From: Ilex aquifolium
Lineage: Eukaryota; Streptophyta; Magnoliopsida; Aquifoliales; Aquifoliaceae
Assembly: GCA_951799425.1 (NCBI GenBank)
Contig: OX637391.1
Coordinates: forward strand, 52,923,069 to 52,987,068
Direction: 5' to 3'
DNA: 64,000 nt
The position numbers were made by a program, and so were the translations under genes. The notes under the pieces are model-generated. The model did no database searches. It had not been told where the DNA came from and was given only the letters and a program-made list of their open reading frames with translations. Every line of letters starts with the position of its first letter. Position 1 is the stretch's first letter. Shown piece after piece: positions 53,255 through 63,403 of the stretch.

Positions 53255-53836
53255 GCAGCGGTGGTCGGAGATCTTTATTAATGAGCAAAAGTCGTCGGGA
53301 GAGTATTCTCCGGGAGTATTACAGTGCTAAAAGAGAGAGAGAGAGAAAGAGAGCAACGTTCAGGAAGATATGTGAGGTCTCTCAGTCATGTCCTCTATGT
53401 TGAGAGGGCTTACATTATATAGGTTTAGTAAGGCAGTGAGGCGGTTACTACAATTTAGTAAGTACAGTTATGGTAGGATTTGATCTCCGTATCCCGATAT
53501 TCTTTCCTCCGTGCTCCTGTTTAGTTGGAGGAGGATCCTAGGCTGGGTTGAACTTGAGCTTGAGCATGGACTTAAGTTGGAGTGGGCTGGACCTGAATTG
53601 GAGTGACAAAATCAAGAGGGCGAAGGAGGAACAGGAGGGCCAGTCCTTGGGCGGCGCCCCCTTGAGCGACGCCTAGGCTTGGGTGACCCCTTGGGCGGCG
53701 CCCCTTGGTGCTCCTTTTGGGCGTTGGCTTCTTGACCTCCTTCTGGGCCTGGTGATTTGGACTCCTTCTCAGTGCTGGCCTTGGGCCTCATTAATTCATT
53801 GGGTCTGGCCCAGTTGATTTCGGGCTCATCACTAAT

Positions 53837-54656
53837 AGTTATAGAAAACATTAAAAATTGGATGAAAACAAATATGTTGGTATAATTAATTTTATAACAA
53901 TAATTAAGGATAAAATAGAAAATCAAAAAAATTTCAAAGATGCTGACATTTATAAATAATATAAATAAATATAAATATAGATATAGATATGCAGATGATC
54001 TTTGTAGGTATTTTACTATCGGATTGCATCATGGTAGTAGATTGAGCATTAAGAGTTAAAAAATTTAAAATAATAGCACACACAACCTCCCGTAAAAAAT
54101 GGTCCCAACACAACGTCACAATCAACCCACAATAGCATGGCGCATTGCAACACGGTTGTAAGTCATTGATCGCTTCTCTCAATATTCACGACATTTTTTA
54201 TTCTTCAAGTTGCTCAACCCAGACCACGCAATTGACAAACCCTAGATCAAGTTGTTTGATCTTTCTATCCCAAACCAGGCAATTGAAAAAACCTACACCT
54301 AATATTTGATCTTTCTCTCCCAAACCAGGCGATTGAAAACCCCTAGATCAAGGTGTTTGGTTTTTTTCTCCCAGACCAGGTGAATGAAAAGTCCTACATT
54401 TTTTGTTCTCTCTGCACAAGGTGTTCATGTGCAAGTCACATGGGAGTTCATCAGGTTATTTGACAATAAAGCCCTTGCATATAATCACGTGTTTCGCACA
54501 TGATCAGAAAATAGACGAACGCCTAAGCGGAAATAAGGTGGTGCACTAGATTGCAACCCTTTTACTTCTTTGAATGTGTAATTTGAAAAAAATTAATCTT
54601 ACAGGATGCAATCTAAAAATGTTGTTATCTTTCGGGAGGCAAAGTGGGATTGTCCC
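53837..54656. other. Intergenic DNA with a 50-bp tandem repeat
   Basis: No gene seen. Between about 54205 and 54395, four diverged ~50-bp units carry CCAAACCAGG(C/T)(A/G)ATTGAAAA (54220, 54270, 54320, 54371) alternating with CCCTAGATCAAG and GTTTGATCTTTCTCTCCC. Confidence 0.6.
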
Positions 54657-55515
54657 TAAAAACTAATAAGTCTATAGCAAGTTGCAAATCAAGACTAACT
54701 GAAAATAAAATAAAACAAAAATAGTTGCAAATCAAGAGGGATGAATCTCCAACTTTAGAAAACACCAAGGTACGTTTTCATAAAAAAGTTTAGTTTTTTA
54801 TAGAAATTTTTCCTATTTTTTGAAGTTAGTTTTCCAAAAATGCATCACCAATGTTTAGTAATTAATTATTAAAATAAGACATTATTTTTTAATTTAATTA
54901 AAATTTCATTTTGTTCACGACCGTGCATGAGAATGGACTTTGATGCAATAATAATGTTGTTTCATTATGACTTAGACATATAAGTTGATTCATGAAAATA
55001 ATCACTTTTGATGTACATCTTAAGATCAAGTATAGCATGGGTTTTATGTTAATTATCAGTTCAAACAAAACAGATAAGTATGCCAAGAGTAATTTACCGG
55101 CAAAAGATTGGTTTAAGATTGGTTTAATTACACTTTGCTCTCTTAAACTATGGCTTTCGTCTCATTTTTCTCTTGAACTATTGAATTTTTTATAATATCC
55201 CCTCGACTACTTGAATTAGTTTCTTACTACCCAAAAAAATCCAAAAATCGTTATCTTTTTGATAGGAAATGTCAACACATAGAGACAAATTAAAACAAGA
55301 TCACATAGTTCAAGAGATAAAGTGAAAACAACTTTTATTAAAAATTTTAACGGATGGTAGTCATTGAGACAGTATGACACTAATATCTATAGTTGAAAGT
55401 ACAGCATGAGAAATATGATATTTGAGAGGGCAAATGATAGTTTGGGGAGGGGCGGGGGAGTGTAATTACCGGTTTTACTTGTACAGCCTAATTTACTGTA
55501 ATAACTGAATCAACA

Positions 55516-55672
55516 ATGCTACTCTGATCAAGATTTCTTATCAAATTTTTTATCTCAAGTAATGTGGCATATTTTTATCATCGGGTCCCATTAATATTTA
55601 ATAATAGAAATTGTGCCACTTTACATGAGATTGAGATGATAAGAAATTTAATAAGCATAAGATTAGGGTAAC
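55516..55672. mobile_element. MITE-like inverted repeat upstream of hydrolase gene 2
   Basis: This block is absent from duplication unit 1. The arms TTTCTTATCAAATTTTTTAT...AAGTAATGTGGCA and, from the right read in reverse, AAATTTCTTATCATCTCAAT...TGTAAAGTGGCA are inverted copies with differences. Exact ends and target duplication are unclear. Confidence 0.5.
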
Positions 55673-55792
55673 TAACTAAACAGCTAAACATTACTGGCCA
55701 CAGCTTCAAAGATAAGTGGTTCCCACAACTCATAAACAGGGTTCGTTGAGTCCTAAACTTTTCTTCTCAGATTTCTGATCTTTTAAACATAT

Positions 55793-56062
55793 CAGGGCCG
55801 ACATGAGAGTATGGAAAAAAAGTATAGGCTTTAGGTTCCAAATTTTTAAAATGCCTTATAATTTTAGGTATATCACTAACCCACAAAAAAAATTAAATAT
55901 ATTAAATTTTAAGTCTTACAAAAAAGCCCCAAAAAATTAAATCCAATCAAAATTTTTATTGCAATAATTTGGGCATATAATCTAATTCATAACATTAAAA
56001 ACTTAGAAATTAAAAAAATAAAAATAAATATTCAAAAGTCAACTCATATTTACTCCCACCCA

Positions 56063-56103
<41 letters not shown>

Positions 56104-56342
56104 TCTCCGGTAAAAAAAAAAATAAAAACAAAAATTGAAATTAAATACTCTCTCTCCCTCTCTGTGGTTAAAAATAAAAACAAAAATTAAAATATCTTTT
56201 TCGACAATATTAACACATCTTTATTTTGTCTTTCTCACATAAAAAATTAAAAATAAATTAATTTTTTTAAAAAAAATAATATTAAAAATAAAAAAACCTC
56301 TATTTAATCGCTTTATGCCTCAAATTAGATTGAGCCACCCTG
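55793..56342. mobile_element. hAT-like insert in the 5' leader region of hydrolase gene 2
   Basis: It begins CAGGGCCGACATGAG and ends GAGCCACCCTG (reverse: CAGGGTGGCTC). Comparison with unit 1 (TAAACATTCTTAGATCGC) shows it is an added 550 bp. The right flank ACATTCAT may be the 8-bp target duplication, the left copy (ACATAT) having lost two bases. The interior is AT-rich with a (CT)n run at 56066-56098. No transposase. Confidence 0.6.
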
Positions 56343-56480
56343 ACATTCATAGCCTCAAATCGCTTCTACTACATAATCTCTTGATATATTTTTGAATCTT
56401 TCCTTATCAACAAAAGCTTTCTCTACTTTCTCTCCTTCTTCCTAGATCAACCCCACAAGCTAGCCTCTCTCTCCTTCTCG

Positions 56481-59345
56481 ATGGTATGTTTCTCTCTCTC
56501 TCTCTCTCTCTTTGTAAAATAAATATAGATGTGTACATGTCGGTATATCCTCTCCTCTTTCTGATGGGTTCTTACTTTGTTTTCTTCATATTTTCAGGCG
56601 AGTGAAATTGGAAGTATCAGATATGAAGAGGTAAGCCAAGTTCAATTCTATATTTTTTTCAACGGCATCGTTTTTTGTTTTTTTTTGATGAATTTGGCAT
56701 TACCAGTTAACAAATTTTTTTTTTTAATTTTATTATTTTTACAGGAATTCATAATGAGTTCGAGGGGAATGAAGCTTTTCACTTGCAGATGGTTGCCTGC
56801 AAAATCTGAGCCAAAAGCTTTGGTCTTCTTGTGCCATGGATATGGCATGGAGTGCAGCATCACAATGAAAGGTCAATATCTGCTCTTATTCACATAATCA
56901 CATAACCAGTCTAATATCTAATTATCTCAAAACCCGACAAGAGAGTCTCGTACACTGAATTGTTTATTTTTTTATATATAAACAAAGAAAAATATACACG
57001 ATCAGGAAGGTAACATGTGGATACATGATTGAACAGGTGCTGCAACTCGGCTTGTAAAGGCAGGCTTTGGAGTTTATGGGATTGATTATGATGGCCATGG
57101 AAAGTCTTCTGGACTTTATGGTTATGTTCATAGCTTCGACGATGTTGTTACCGACTGCTCTGATCATTTTACAAGCATTTGTGGTAATTTTTTGGTATTA
57201 TTATTCACCCATCCTCGGGATTTGTTTTGAACTTCATTGTAATATCTTTGTTTTTGTAAAAATAAAGTTATTTTTCCGAGTTCTTTGGGTATGATTTGAA
57301 TAATTGCAGAAAGGAAGGAGAACGTGAACAAGTTGAGGTTTATACTAGGAGAATCAATGGGAGGAGCTATGGTTCTTCTCTTACACAGGAAGAAGCCAAA
57401 ATATTGGTCTGGTGGCGTCTTGGTTGCACCCATGTGTAAGGTGTGTGTGTGTCTCTCTCTCTCTCTCATTATTCTATGGGGCTGCATGTTTCTTCTAACT
57501 TTATCAAAATGGAAATCTATATCCTCCCATCAAGCTGAAGTTGTTATTCAGGGATTCAGATTCTTTCTATTGATTTCATATTATGTCAAACTAGTTACCG
57601 CCCGCCGTTAAATTCTTAATAAACTTTAGGATACAAAATAGAACTGTATTGATATAAGAAAGATACAAAATCTATTTCTCAGATCTTTAATTAGTGAAAG
57701 TAACAAGATTTATAGTTGTACAGAATCTTGCAAGTATTCTTCTTATTCGAGAAAAAAAAGTGTCAATGTCGGATGATGCACAAAATAGACTTATGCAAGA
57801 TCAACAGTCGAGTGAAAGATGCAGGGGAATTAATGATACAATTAATAAAACAACTAATGGCAAAAAGGTAAATATTGAGTCAACACACAGATATATAGTG
57901 GTTCGGTCCGGGTGACCTACTCCATTCCGAGAAACAACAACGGTGGCCAAAGAACATTTATTAATAAAGTAAGGTGAGAGGGAGAGAGAGAGAGAGCAAA
58001 TATTAGTTCCGGAAGAGATACAATAGCTAAGAGAGAGAAAAGCTATGTGAGGGGTGTGTAGAGAGATATAGAGATGCCCCTCTCAATGGAGAGAGCTTAC
58101 AATTTATTAGGGGTGCAACTCAAGCTGGTTGGGCTGGTTGGGCATGGGTTATTTAATTCGAGTTGATTTTTTGAAATATAGATTTGATTATTTCAAATGT
58201 AGATCTGATTTTTTCAAGTGATCTGAGATGAAGGGCGAGACACAGATTAAGAGAGAGGGAGGAGTGATGAGTGAGAGAGGGATTTGTGAGTGATGGAGGC
58301 GCATATGTGAAAACTTGAAGTGAAGTGAAAGCCTGAACTCTGAATAGTGAAGATAAATACTAACTCTAGTTAAATATATTTATATATTTATGTATATTCG
58401 GGGGTTCAACCCGATTTTAATATTTGGGTTGAACCCGACAACCCAATGTCTCAAGCTGAGACTCGCCCAAATTCAATTCGAGTTAGAATTTTTTTGCCCA
58501 AGCTCAACTCAAGTATTAAAAATTCTAATCCAAGCCCTGTTTTTTTTGGATTGGGCTCAGGTTGGCCCGCCCAAGTTACCCCCTACAATTTATAGACACA
58601 GAGTCTTAGTTGAGGCGGTGACTTGAGGGGAAAGACACTAATTTTCGGGGAGGATAACTACAAAATATAAATACAATTAAAGGGTGTCTTAATCTTCAAG
58701 AGTGGGTATCCCGATGATTGCTCCCCACGTGTTTTAACCTTCTTGGATTCCTTGGACCTTGGGCTGGGTCGAATTTACGAACTGAGTTTGACTTGTTTTT
58801 TAACTAATTTTGGCTTGCTTAATTTATTAGGCCTAACCCAATTGAATCTAGGCTCGTCAATATCCATTTTCGTTGTCGTCAAAATGAGAAGTTTGGGGAG
58901 GGATGGACTTATGAAAGGATGGACTGAATTTTGGTATCATTTACACTAAGTGATTACTCTCATATAGGTATTCACAGCTTCACCATTGTTAAGACGAGAC
59001 TTTCAGCACTACGCCAGACAATTGATTTCGATTATTCTAAGTAAAAAAACAACAATTTTTTTCATAAAAACCTCTCTTGAATTAATATGCCTGATGTCGG
59101 GATATGGTCTTTCTAAACCTTCTTTGCTTGAATTTTGTGAGGTGGTTGTTTGATCTTGCTTCATATATGCTTATAGATTGCAGATGAAATAAGGCCACAT
59201 CCACTGGTCATCTGGGTTTTGACCAAACTTGCTCGTATCATCCCAACCTGGAAAATTATTCCGACTCAAGATATAATTGACGTTGCCTTCAGAGATCCTG
59301 AAATAAGAAAGGAGGTATTCCTGTATATTCCCTTCTTTGTCTCAC

Positions 59346-59387
<42 letters not shown>

Positions 59388-60796
59388 CCCCCTTTTTCTT
59401 TTCTTTGTACTTTTGGCTTTTTGGGTTCTAAAAAATAAGGGTTTGTCAAATTAATATGTCTCATGTTCGAATCGACCCCCCCCCCCCCCCCCCCCTCCCC
59501 CAAAAGAAACCACCCACCCACCCCTTCTTTTCTTTGTACTTTTAGTTTTTTGAATTCTTAAAAAGAAGGGTTTGTCAAATTAATGCGTCTTATGTTCGAA
59601 TCATGTTGTTTTTATTTACACAGTTTATTTAGTACGTTTTGATTTCAAATTCATGTTAGGACAATTGTTCATCCAATTTCAAAAATGATCACTACCGAAG
59701 CTTTTGTCATACAAAAAATGTCGACGTTCTCGAAAAATTTTCTATGAATGCTTTTTCAAAACTGTTATCGACATTAAAAGCAAATTTTCTTTCTTCTTTT
59801 AAAGATCAATATGTGCAATTTAGAATATTCATTTGGGTTTCGTAATTTTACTCTCATATCTTTCACTAGTCTTGCCAAAAGTACACTACACACTATGAAA
59901 ACTATAGTGTACAAAATCATGAAGAAAAAAAAAATTAGTGGGTTTTTCTATAAATTACTAAACACTATGGAAAAGAGTATTTATTATTTATTTTTTTATT
60001 TTCTTTGTTGACCATAACAGGTCCGTGCCAACCCGTATTGCTACAAAGGAAGGCCACGCTTGCAGACGGGCTACCAACTCCTGACGGTCAGCTTAGATCT
60101 AGAGAAAAGACTCCAAGAGGTTACTTTTCTTTTCTATTAATCTATTTATCATATTAAATCTATTAGTTATTTGCATTCGAATCCTCTAAAGTTAACTCTA
60201 ATTTCAATGTGAAGGTTGGTTCGTCATAATCATTTAATGAGAATCTTTTAACAAAGATTCATTCACATGTTGTACGAATCTCAAGATTAATGTGCTTAAC
60301 GACGTCTTATAATATGCACAATCTCAAATTGAATCTTGCATGTTTAGTTCTATTATGTTGAACTTTTCACGAAGTTTGACTTAATTTTAAAGGATTGTCT
60401 CGTTAATCTATCATAGTATAATTTTTTGTTTTTTTTTTTTTATTTCAATTATATCATCTGTTTTTCTAATGAACTTGTGCTGTTGTTACCCAACAGGTTT
60501 CATTACCATTTCTAGTTCTTCATGGAGAAGATGACAAAGTGACAGACCCATCTGTTAGCAAACTCCTATATGAAACAGCTTCAACTTCAAGCGAGGACAA
60601 GGCCTTCAAGTTGTACAAGGGAATGTGGCATTCTCTCTCCTACGGGGAGTTTCCAGAAAACATTGACACTGTGTTTGCAGACATTATTGCCTGGTTAGAT
60701 GCCAAAGCTTCCTTAGGGAATTGGAGGTTGGAGAGAGAGCAAAAACTGGAAAATGACAGTTTATTAGTAGCTAGTTCTAGCAAAAAAAGTTTGTAG
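56481..60796 (+). CDS. Monoacylglycerol lipase / caffeoylshikimate esterase-like hydrolase, copy 2
   Basis: Same fold and exon plan as copy 1: 56481-56483, 56598-56630, 56745-56871, 57037-57183, 57310-57440, 59177-59314, 60021-60119, 60497-60796. The sum is 325 residues; exons 1-7 have identical lengths to copy 1 and the last exon is three codons shorter at the C-terminus (ends SSSKKSL). Ser119 in GESMGG, Asp243 in DDKVTDP, His271 in KGMWHS and HGYG (43-46) are all kept, with no frameshift or stop, so the enzyme should be functional if expressed. Differences are scattered (for example HGYG preceded by FLC instead of FFC, and TSI instead of TNI). The intron 3 donor is GTCAAT instead of GTGAAT, a weaker match. 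The promoter lacks the TATA segment of copy 1. Confidence 0.88.
57768..58855. mobile_element. Solo LTR related to element A, in intron 5 of hydrolase gene 2
   Basis: The insert starts with GGATGATGCACAAAATAGAC, like the LTR start of element A (TGATGATGCACAAATCGG). It contains ATATATAGTGGTTCGGTCCG and GGGTGACCTACTCCA as in that LTR, and ends near CTAACCCAATTGAATCTAGG (element A: GGCCCAGTTGATTTCGGG). GTCAAT occurs at both edges (57762-57767, 58856-58861), a likely target duplication, and gene 1 has the uninterrupted GTCAATATTCAATTT. Exact termini are uncertain. Confidence 0.65.
58108..58585. mobile_element. hAT-like MITE nested in the intron solo LTR
   Basis: 478 bp with ends TAGGGGTGCAACTCAAGC and, in reverse, TAGGGGGTAACTTGGGCG, flanked by a perfect 8-bp duplication CAATTTAT (58100-58107, 58586-58593). 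AT-rich centre; no transposase. The exact duplication makes this a secure call. Confidence 0.85.
59349..59602 (+). repeat. C44 and C20 tracts with duplicated intron segment (intron 6 of gene 2)
   Basis: 44 consecutive C at 59349-59392 and 20 C at 59476-59495, followed by TCCCCC. The segment after each tract (TTCTTTGTACTTTT...AAGGGTTTGTCAAATTAAT...TATGTTCGAATC or a variant) is present twice, so a ~125-bp block including the C tract was tandemly duplicated. Gene 1 has one copy without a long C tract (near 6880-6975). Confidence 0.85.
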
Positions 60797-60924
60797 GAAA
60801 ATAGATTGTTTGTAACTCAATTATTTATGAATTTGATTGATGCCCACGATAGCTTTGTAAGACCTGTAAATAGGTGTAAGAATAAGCTGTTACTCAATTG
60901 TTTTAAATTAGAGACAGCTAGCTG

Positions 60925-61450
60925 GGTTCAAATTTTGAACTTTCTTTCAATAGAATGAACCAAGTTACCACAGAGATCATCGGCAACAAGATAGGTTGTT
61001 TCTTGGAAGCTGACCTGAGGAGTGAAGGAGTGGACTGGGGGAGATGCTTGAGAATTCAGGTGAATATTAATGCTAACAACCCCTCTTTAGAGGGATGAAT
61101 CTAACGGTGGAAGAGGGTGAAAACTCAACGGTGTTCTTGAAGTACGAGAGACTACCACATTTATGCTACTTTTGTGGTTGTTTTGGTCATGGGGAAATAG
61201 AGTGCTCGCTAAGATTGGAATCGGCAAATGCTTCCACGAAAGGCTCCTTATTTGTTTAATAGCCCTTTTACATGACGCGGAGTTGAAAGGAACGTTGACT
61301 GGTATAATGGTGGGTAGAGGCTGTCCAAGGATATCTCATCTCACCTCTTGTTCGCTGACAATAGCCTCCTATTCTTGAATGCATCACAATTAGAAGCTGG
61401 GGCGGTGAAATCAATCCTTAAGCAATACGAAGCTACTTCAAGTCAACAAT
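60925..61450 (+). pseudogene. LINE (L1-type) remnant: ORF1 zinc knuckle fused to RT fragment
   Basis: Broken frames translate to EIIGNKIGCFLEADLRSEGV, then LPHLCYFCGCFGHGEIEC, a CX2CX4HX4C knuckle at 61164-61205 typical of plant LINE ORF1. Soon after comes reverse-transcriptase-like LLICLIALLHDAELKGTL...GRGCPRISHL and, in another frame, LFADNSLLFLNASQ, where the normal FADD box reads FADN. Several frameshifts and stops and a large internal deletion are evident. It lies just beyond the end of duplication unit 2. Confidence 0.75.
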
Positions 61451-61959
61451 ATGAAAAAATTATATCAAACGTAATTTGAGACTATTATATTTTACCTCCC
61501 TATATTATAAGAATTTACACATAATCCCCAACAATATGAAATCATATTATACACACAAAGAGAAATTCTATAGTTCAATCCCAACCCACAGAGAATTGAG
61601 TATGCGTTTGTGAAATATGGGGAGATAACCTATTATCTGCTCAAACCACCTAAAAATAATCTACAATTCATCAAAAAAAACTTAATTAAGAAAGAGACAC
61701 CTCAAATTGGAGCATCCATCAACAAACTGGTCAAACAAAGATGATCACCTTATTTCCTCAGTTCCATTGAAGAAAAGCTCTTCTGGTGAAAAATAAAGCA
61801 TCGAATGTCTCGTTTCTGCAACCTCAAATAAATAAATAAATAAATAAAAAATAAAAAAAAAGAACTACTTAAATCTTACAAACAGAAATACTGCAGAACA
61901 ATTGAAATTGATTCATGATGGGACCAAGTTACCTGAAAGAAACAGGTAGAAAGCAAATC
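61451..61959. other. Intergenic sequence, no gene seen
   Basis: AT-rich spacer. An (AAAT/TAAA)n microsatellite lies near 61827-61855. No exon is supported. Confidence 0.4.
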
Positions 61960-62273
61960 TACTTGGTCCAAGGCGCTCCCCGTAAAGAGAGGCCATTACA
62001 TATCAATTCTAGCAAACGACAATAATTCACATAGACGGGCTACTACATAATTACAACAACAACAACAACAAAACGTCTGAAGAATGAAAGCTAGGCACGA
62101 GGTGAAGATCTTAGTTCCTTCCAGTGCACTCTCAGCTGCTCCCAGAATGAATTTTGCATGAAACGTGGTTTGGTCTGAATCAGATGAAACGTGTTTTGAT
62201 CTATTGACGATCCATGAAAAGTATATAGCAATGCTTCATGTTGCAGCCATAAATACAGTGCCAACGCCATATC
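61960..62273 (-). other. Possible spliced 3' UTR exon of the SF3B3 gene
   Basis: Less AT-rich than its surroundings. On -, ATGTGGACAG near 62274 could be a splice acceptor, and the exon at 63266-63403 is followed after its stop by ATCAAAG/GTAAAC, a good donor at 63248. A 3' UTR intron from 63248 to about 62274 is therefore plausible. The open frame at 62091-62342 has no recognised domain. This is inference and needs transcript evidence. Confidence 0.35.
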
Positions 62274-62379
62274 CTGTCCACATGGAAACCAATAACTTGA
62301 GTAACAGTTAACCTTGTTTGAACACGAATACATCACTAGCATGCACGATTCAAACAGCTGAAGTCATTTGAGGGGGTAA

Positions 62380-63248
62380 CAGAAGCAAGTGAGATCCCAG
62401 CAACAAAATACAGATCTCAAAAAATAGTGTTTATTTGCTTGCCATTTCGCAAGGTAACCAAGAAGGCTAGAAAATGGGAAATTAGAAATTTTGTGTGCAT
62501 GCTTTCGAACTTGTGGACGGAAGTCTAAGGTTGAATTTATATATTCTTTGGCACTAGATTTAGGACAATAAGTTGATGGAATTTTATTATTTATACGATA
62601 CTGAATTTAGCTGTTAAGGGAGTTTCAAGTCTTTCAAATAATTCTTGTACTCCATCGAACGTGATTTTATAATATTATACTGGAGTTTTCTCAGTCTAAA
62701 CTAGCTAGAATAGTCCTAACAGTTATCAGAGCCCAAGTTTCTTAGTTGGAAGTAGTCCTAATTCAATCTAGTATGCTGCATAACGGATAATTGTTAATGA
62801 AGCCTAATTGCTCAAATACGTTATGAAACATTATACTGTCAATTTAAGCCCTTTCAGCTTTATGTCGCAACCAAAATAATTTCCCAAAAGCCTTTACACC
62901 TAAATCATAATGTATTCCCACATATAATTCTACAAAACATCTCTAGTGGTGATTCTTAGGCTACTCTGTCTCCCCTCCTCCATATCATCTCAATACTCTC
63001 TGTCAAACACAACTTCAAACAGACATCACATGTCAAAATAAACAGAGAATTAGTAAGAGACACAGAATTATTTATTTGAACATGAAAAACAAACATGCCC
63101 TCAAAAAATTGTGAGACCACCACTGTCATCAGGTTCAAATGTAGTCTTGAGCATACCTAGAATTGGATAACCTAAATCAATATAGTTACATACATACCCA
63201 AATATATTGATGCAAAATGACTTTGCTGATCTGCTAGGGTTAGTTTAC
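62380..63248 (-). other. Non-coding stretch downstream of SF3B3 stop, perhaps a 3' UTR intron
   Basis: No coding exon visible on either strand. If the exon at 61960-62273 is real, this belongs to the intron between it and the terminal coding exon. Confidence 0.35.
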
Positions 63249-63265
63249 CTTTGATCCATGCAATC

Positions 63266-63403
63266 TCATATGATCTTATTCCGCACTTCTTCAAGTTTTT
63301 TCAGAATCTCAGCAGGAGTTCTGTCCAACTCATCTGCAATTTTTCGCTGCAAATCCAGAGGCAATGTTGGGAACTGCTCACACAAATCTCCATCGATCAC
63401 ATC
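63266..63403 (-). CDS. SF3B3: Splicing factor 3B subunit 3 (SF3b130/SAP130), last coding exon
   Basis: 46 codons including TGA read DVIDGDLCEQFPTLPLDLQR, then KIADELDRTPAEILKKLEEV and RNKII. This matches my recollection of the C-terminus of plant SF3b130, the large WD40/beta-propeller-like scaffold of the U2 snRNP SF3b complex, which acts in branch-site recognition in the nucleus. VIDGDLCEQF and ELDRTP are the most conserved parts. The acceptor TGCAG directly precedes GAT (on +, CTGCA at 63404-63408). Only this exon is in the window; the rest lies to the right. The short tail alone cannot show whether the gene is intact. Confidence 0.82.
   Translation of the reverse strand, partial: DVIDGDLCEQFPTLPLDLQRKIADELDRTPAEILKKLEEVRNKII

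Larger units (their letters stand above)
35746..53831 (-). mobile_element. Tat-lineage deletion derivative hosting two later insertions (element A)
   Basis: Flanked by the target duplication CTAAT (35741-35745 and 53832-53836), with outer ends TGATGATGCAC and GGCTCATCA. Read on -: 5' LTR (split by a solo LTR), PBS, gag first half, [Athila element B], gag second half, protease, then directly the 3' LTR. Reverse transcriptase, RNase H, integrase, the PPT and the first ~10 bases of the 3' LTR are missing, removed by one deletion with its joint near 36475. Without the insertions the element is about 4 kb. Gag carries several stop codons. Confidence 0.9.
50494..53831 (-). repeat. 5' LTR of element A, split by a solo LTR
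   Basis: About 741 bp of LTR when 50663-53254 and one copy of its target duplication are subtracted. Its outer end GGCTCATCA abuts the target duplication CTAAT. It matches 35746-36475 with scattered substitutions, more than in elements B-D. Confidence 0.88.
54657..60914 (+). repeat. Segmental duplication, unit 2 (contains hydrolase gene 2)
   Basis: Collinear with 4059-8302, starting at AACTAATAAGTCTATAGCAA and ending near TTTTAAATTAGAGA. It is longer because of inserts: a MITE (55516), a hAT-like element (55793), a solo LTR (57768) and expanded C tracts with a duplicated intron segment (59349-59602). It also has a small deletion in the promoter. Confidence 0.8.

Noticed and set aside
62091..62342. 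83-residue frame on - as a gene
   Set aside because: No domain is recognised, the start lacks support, and the region fits a 3' UTR exon better.
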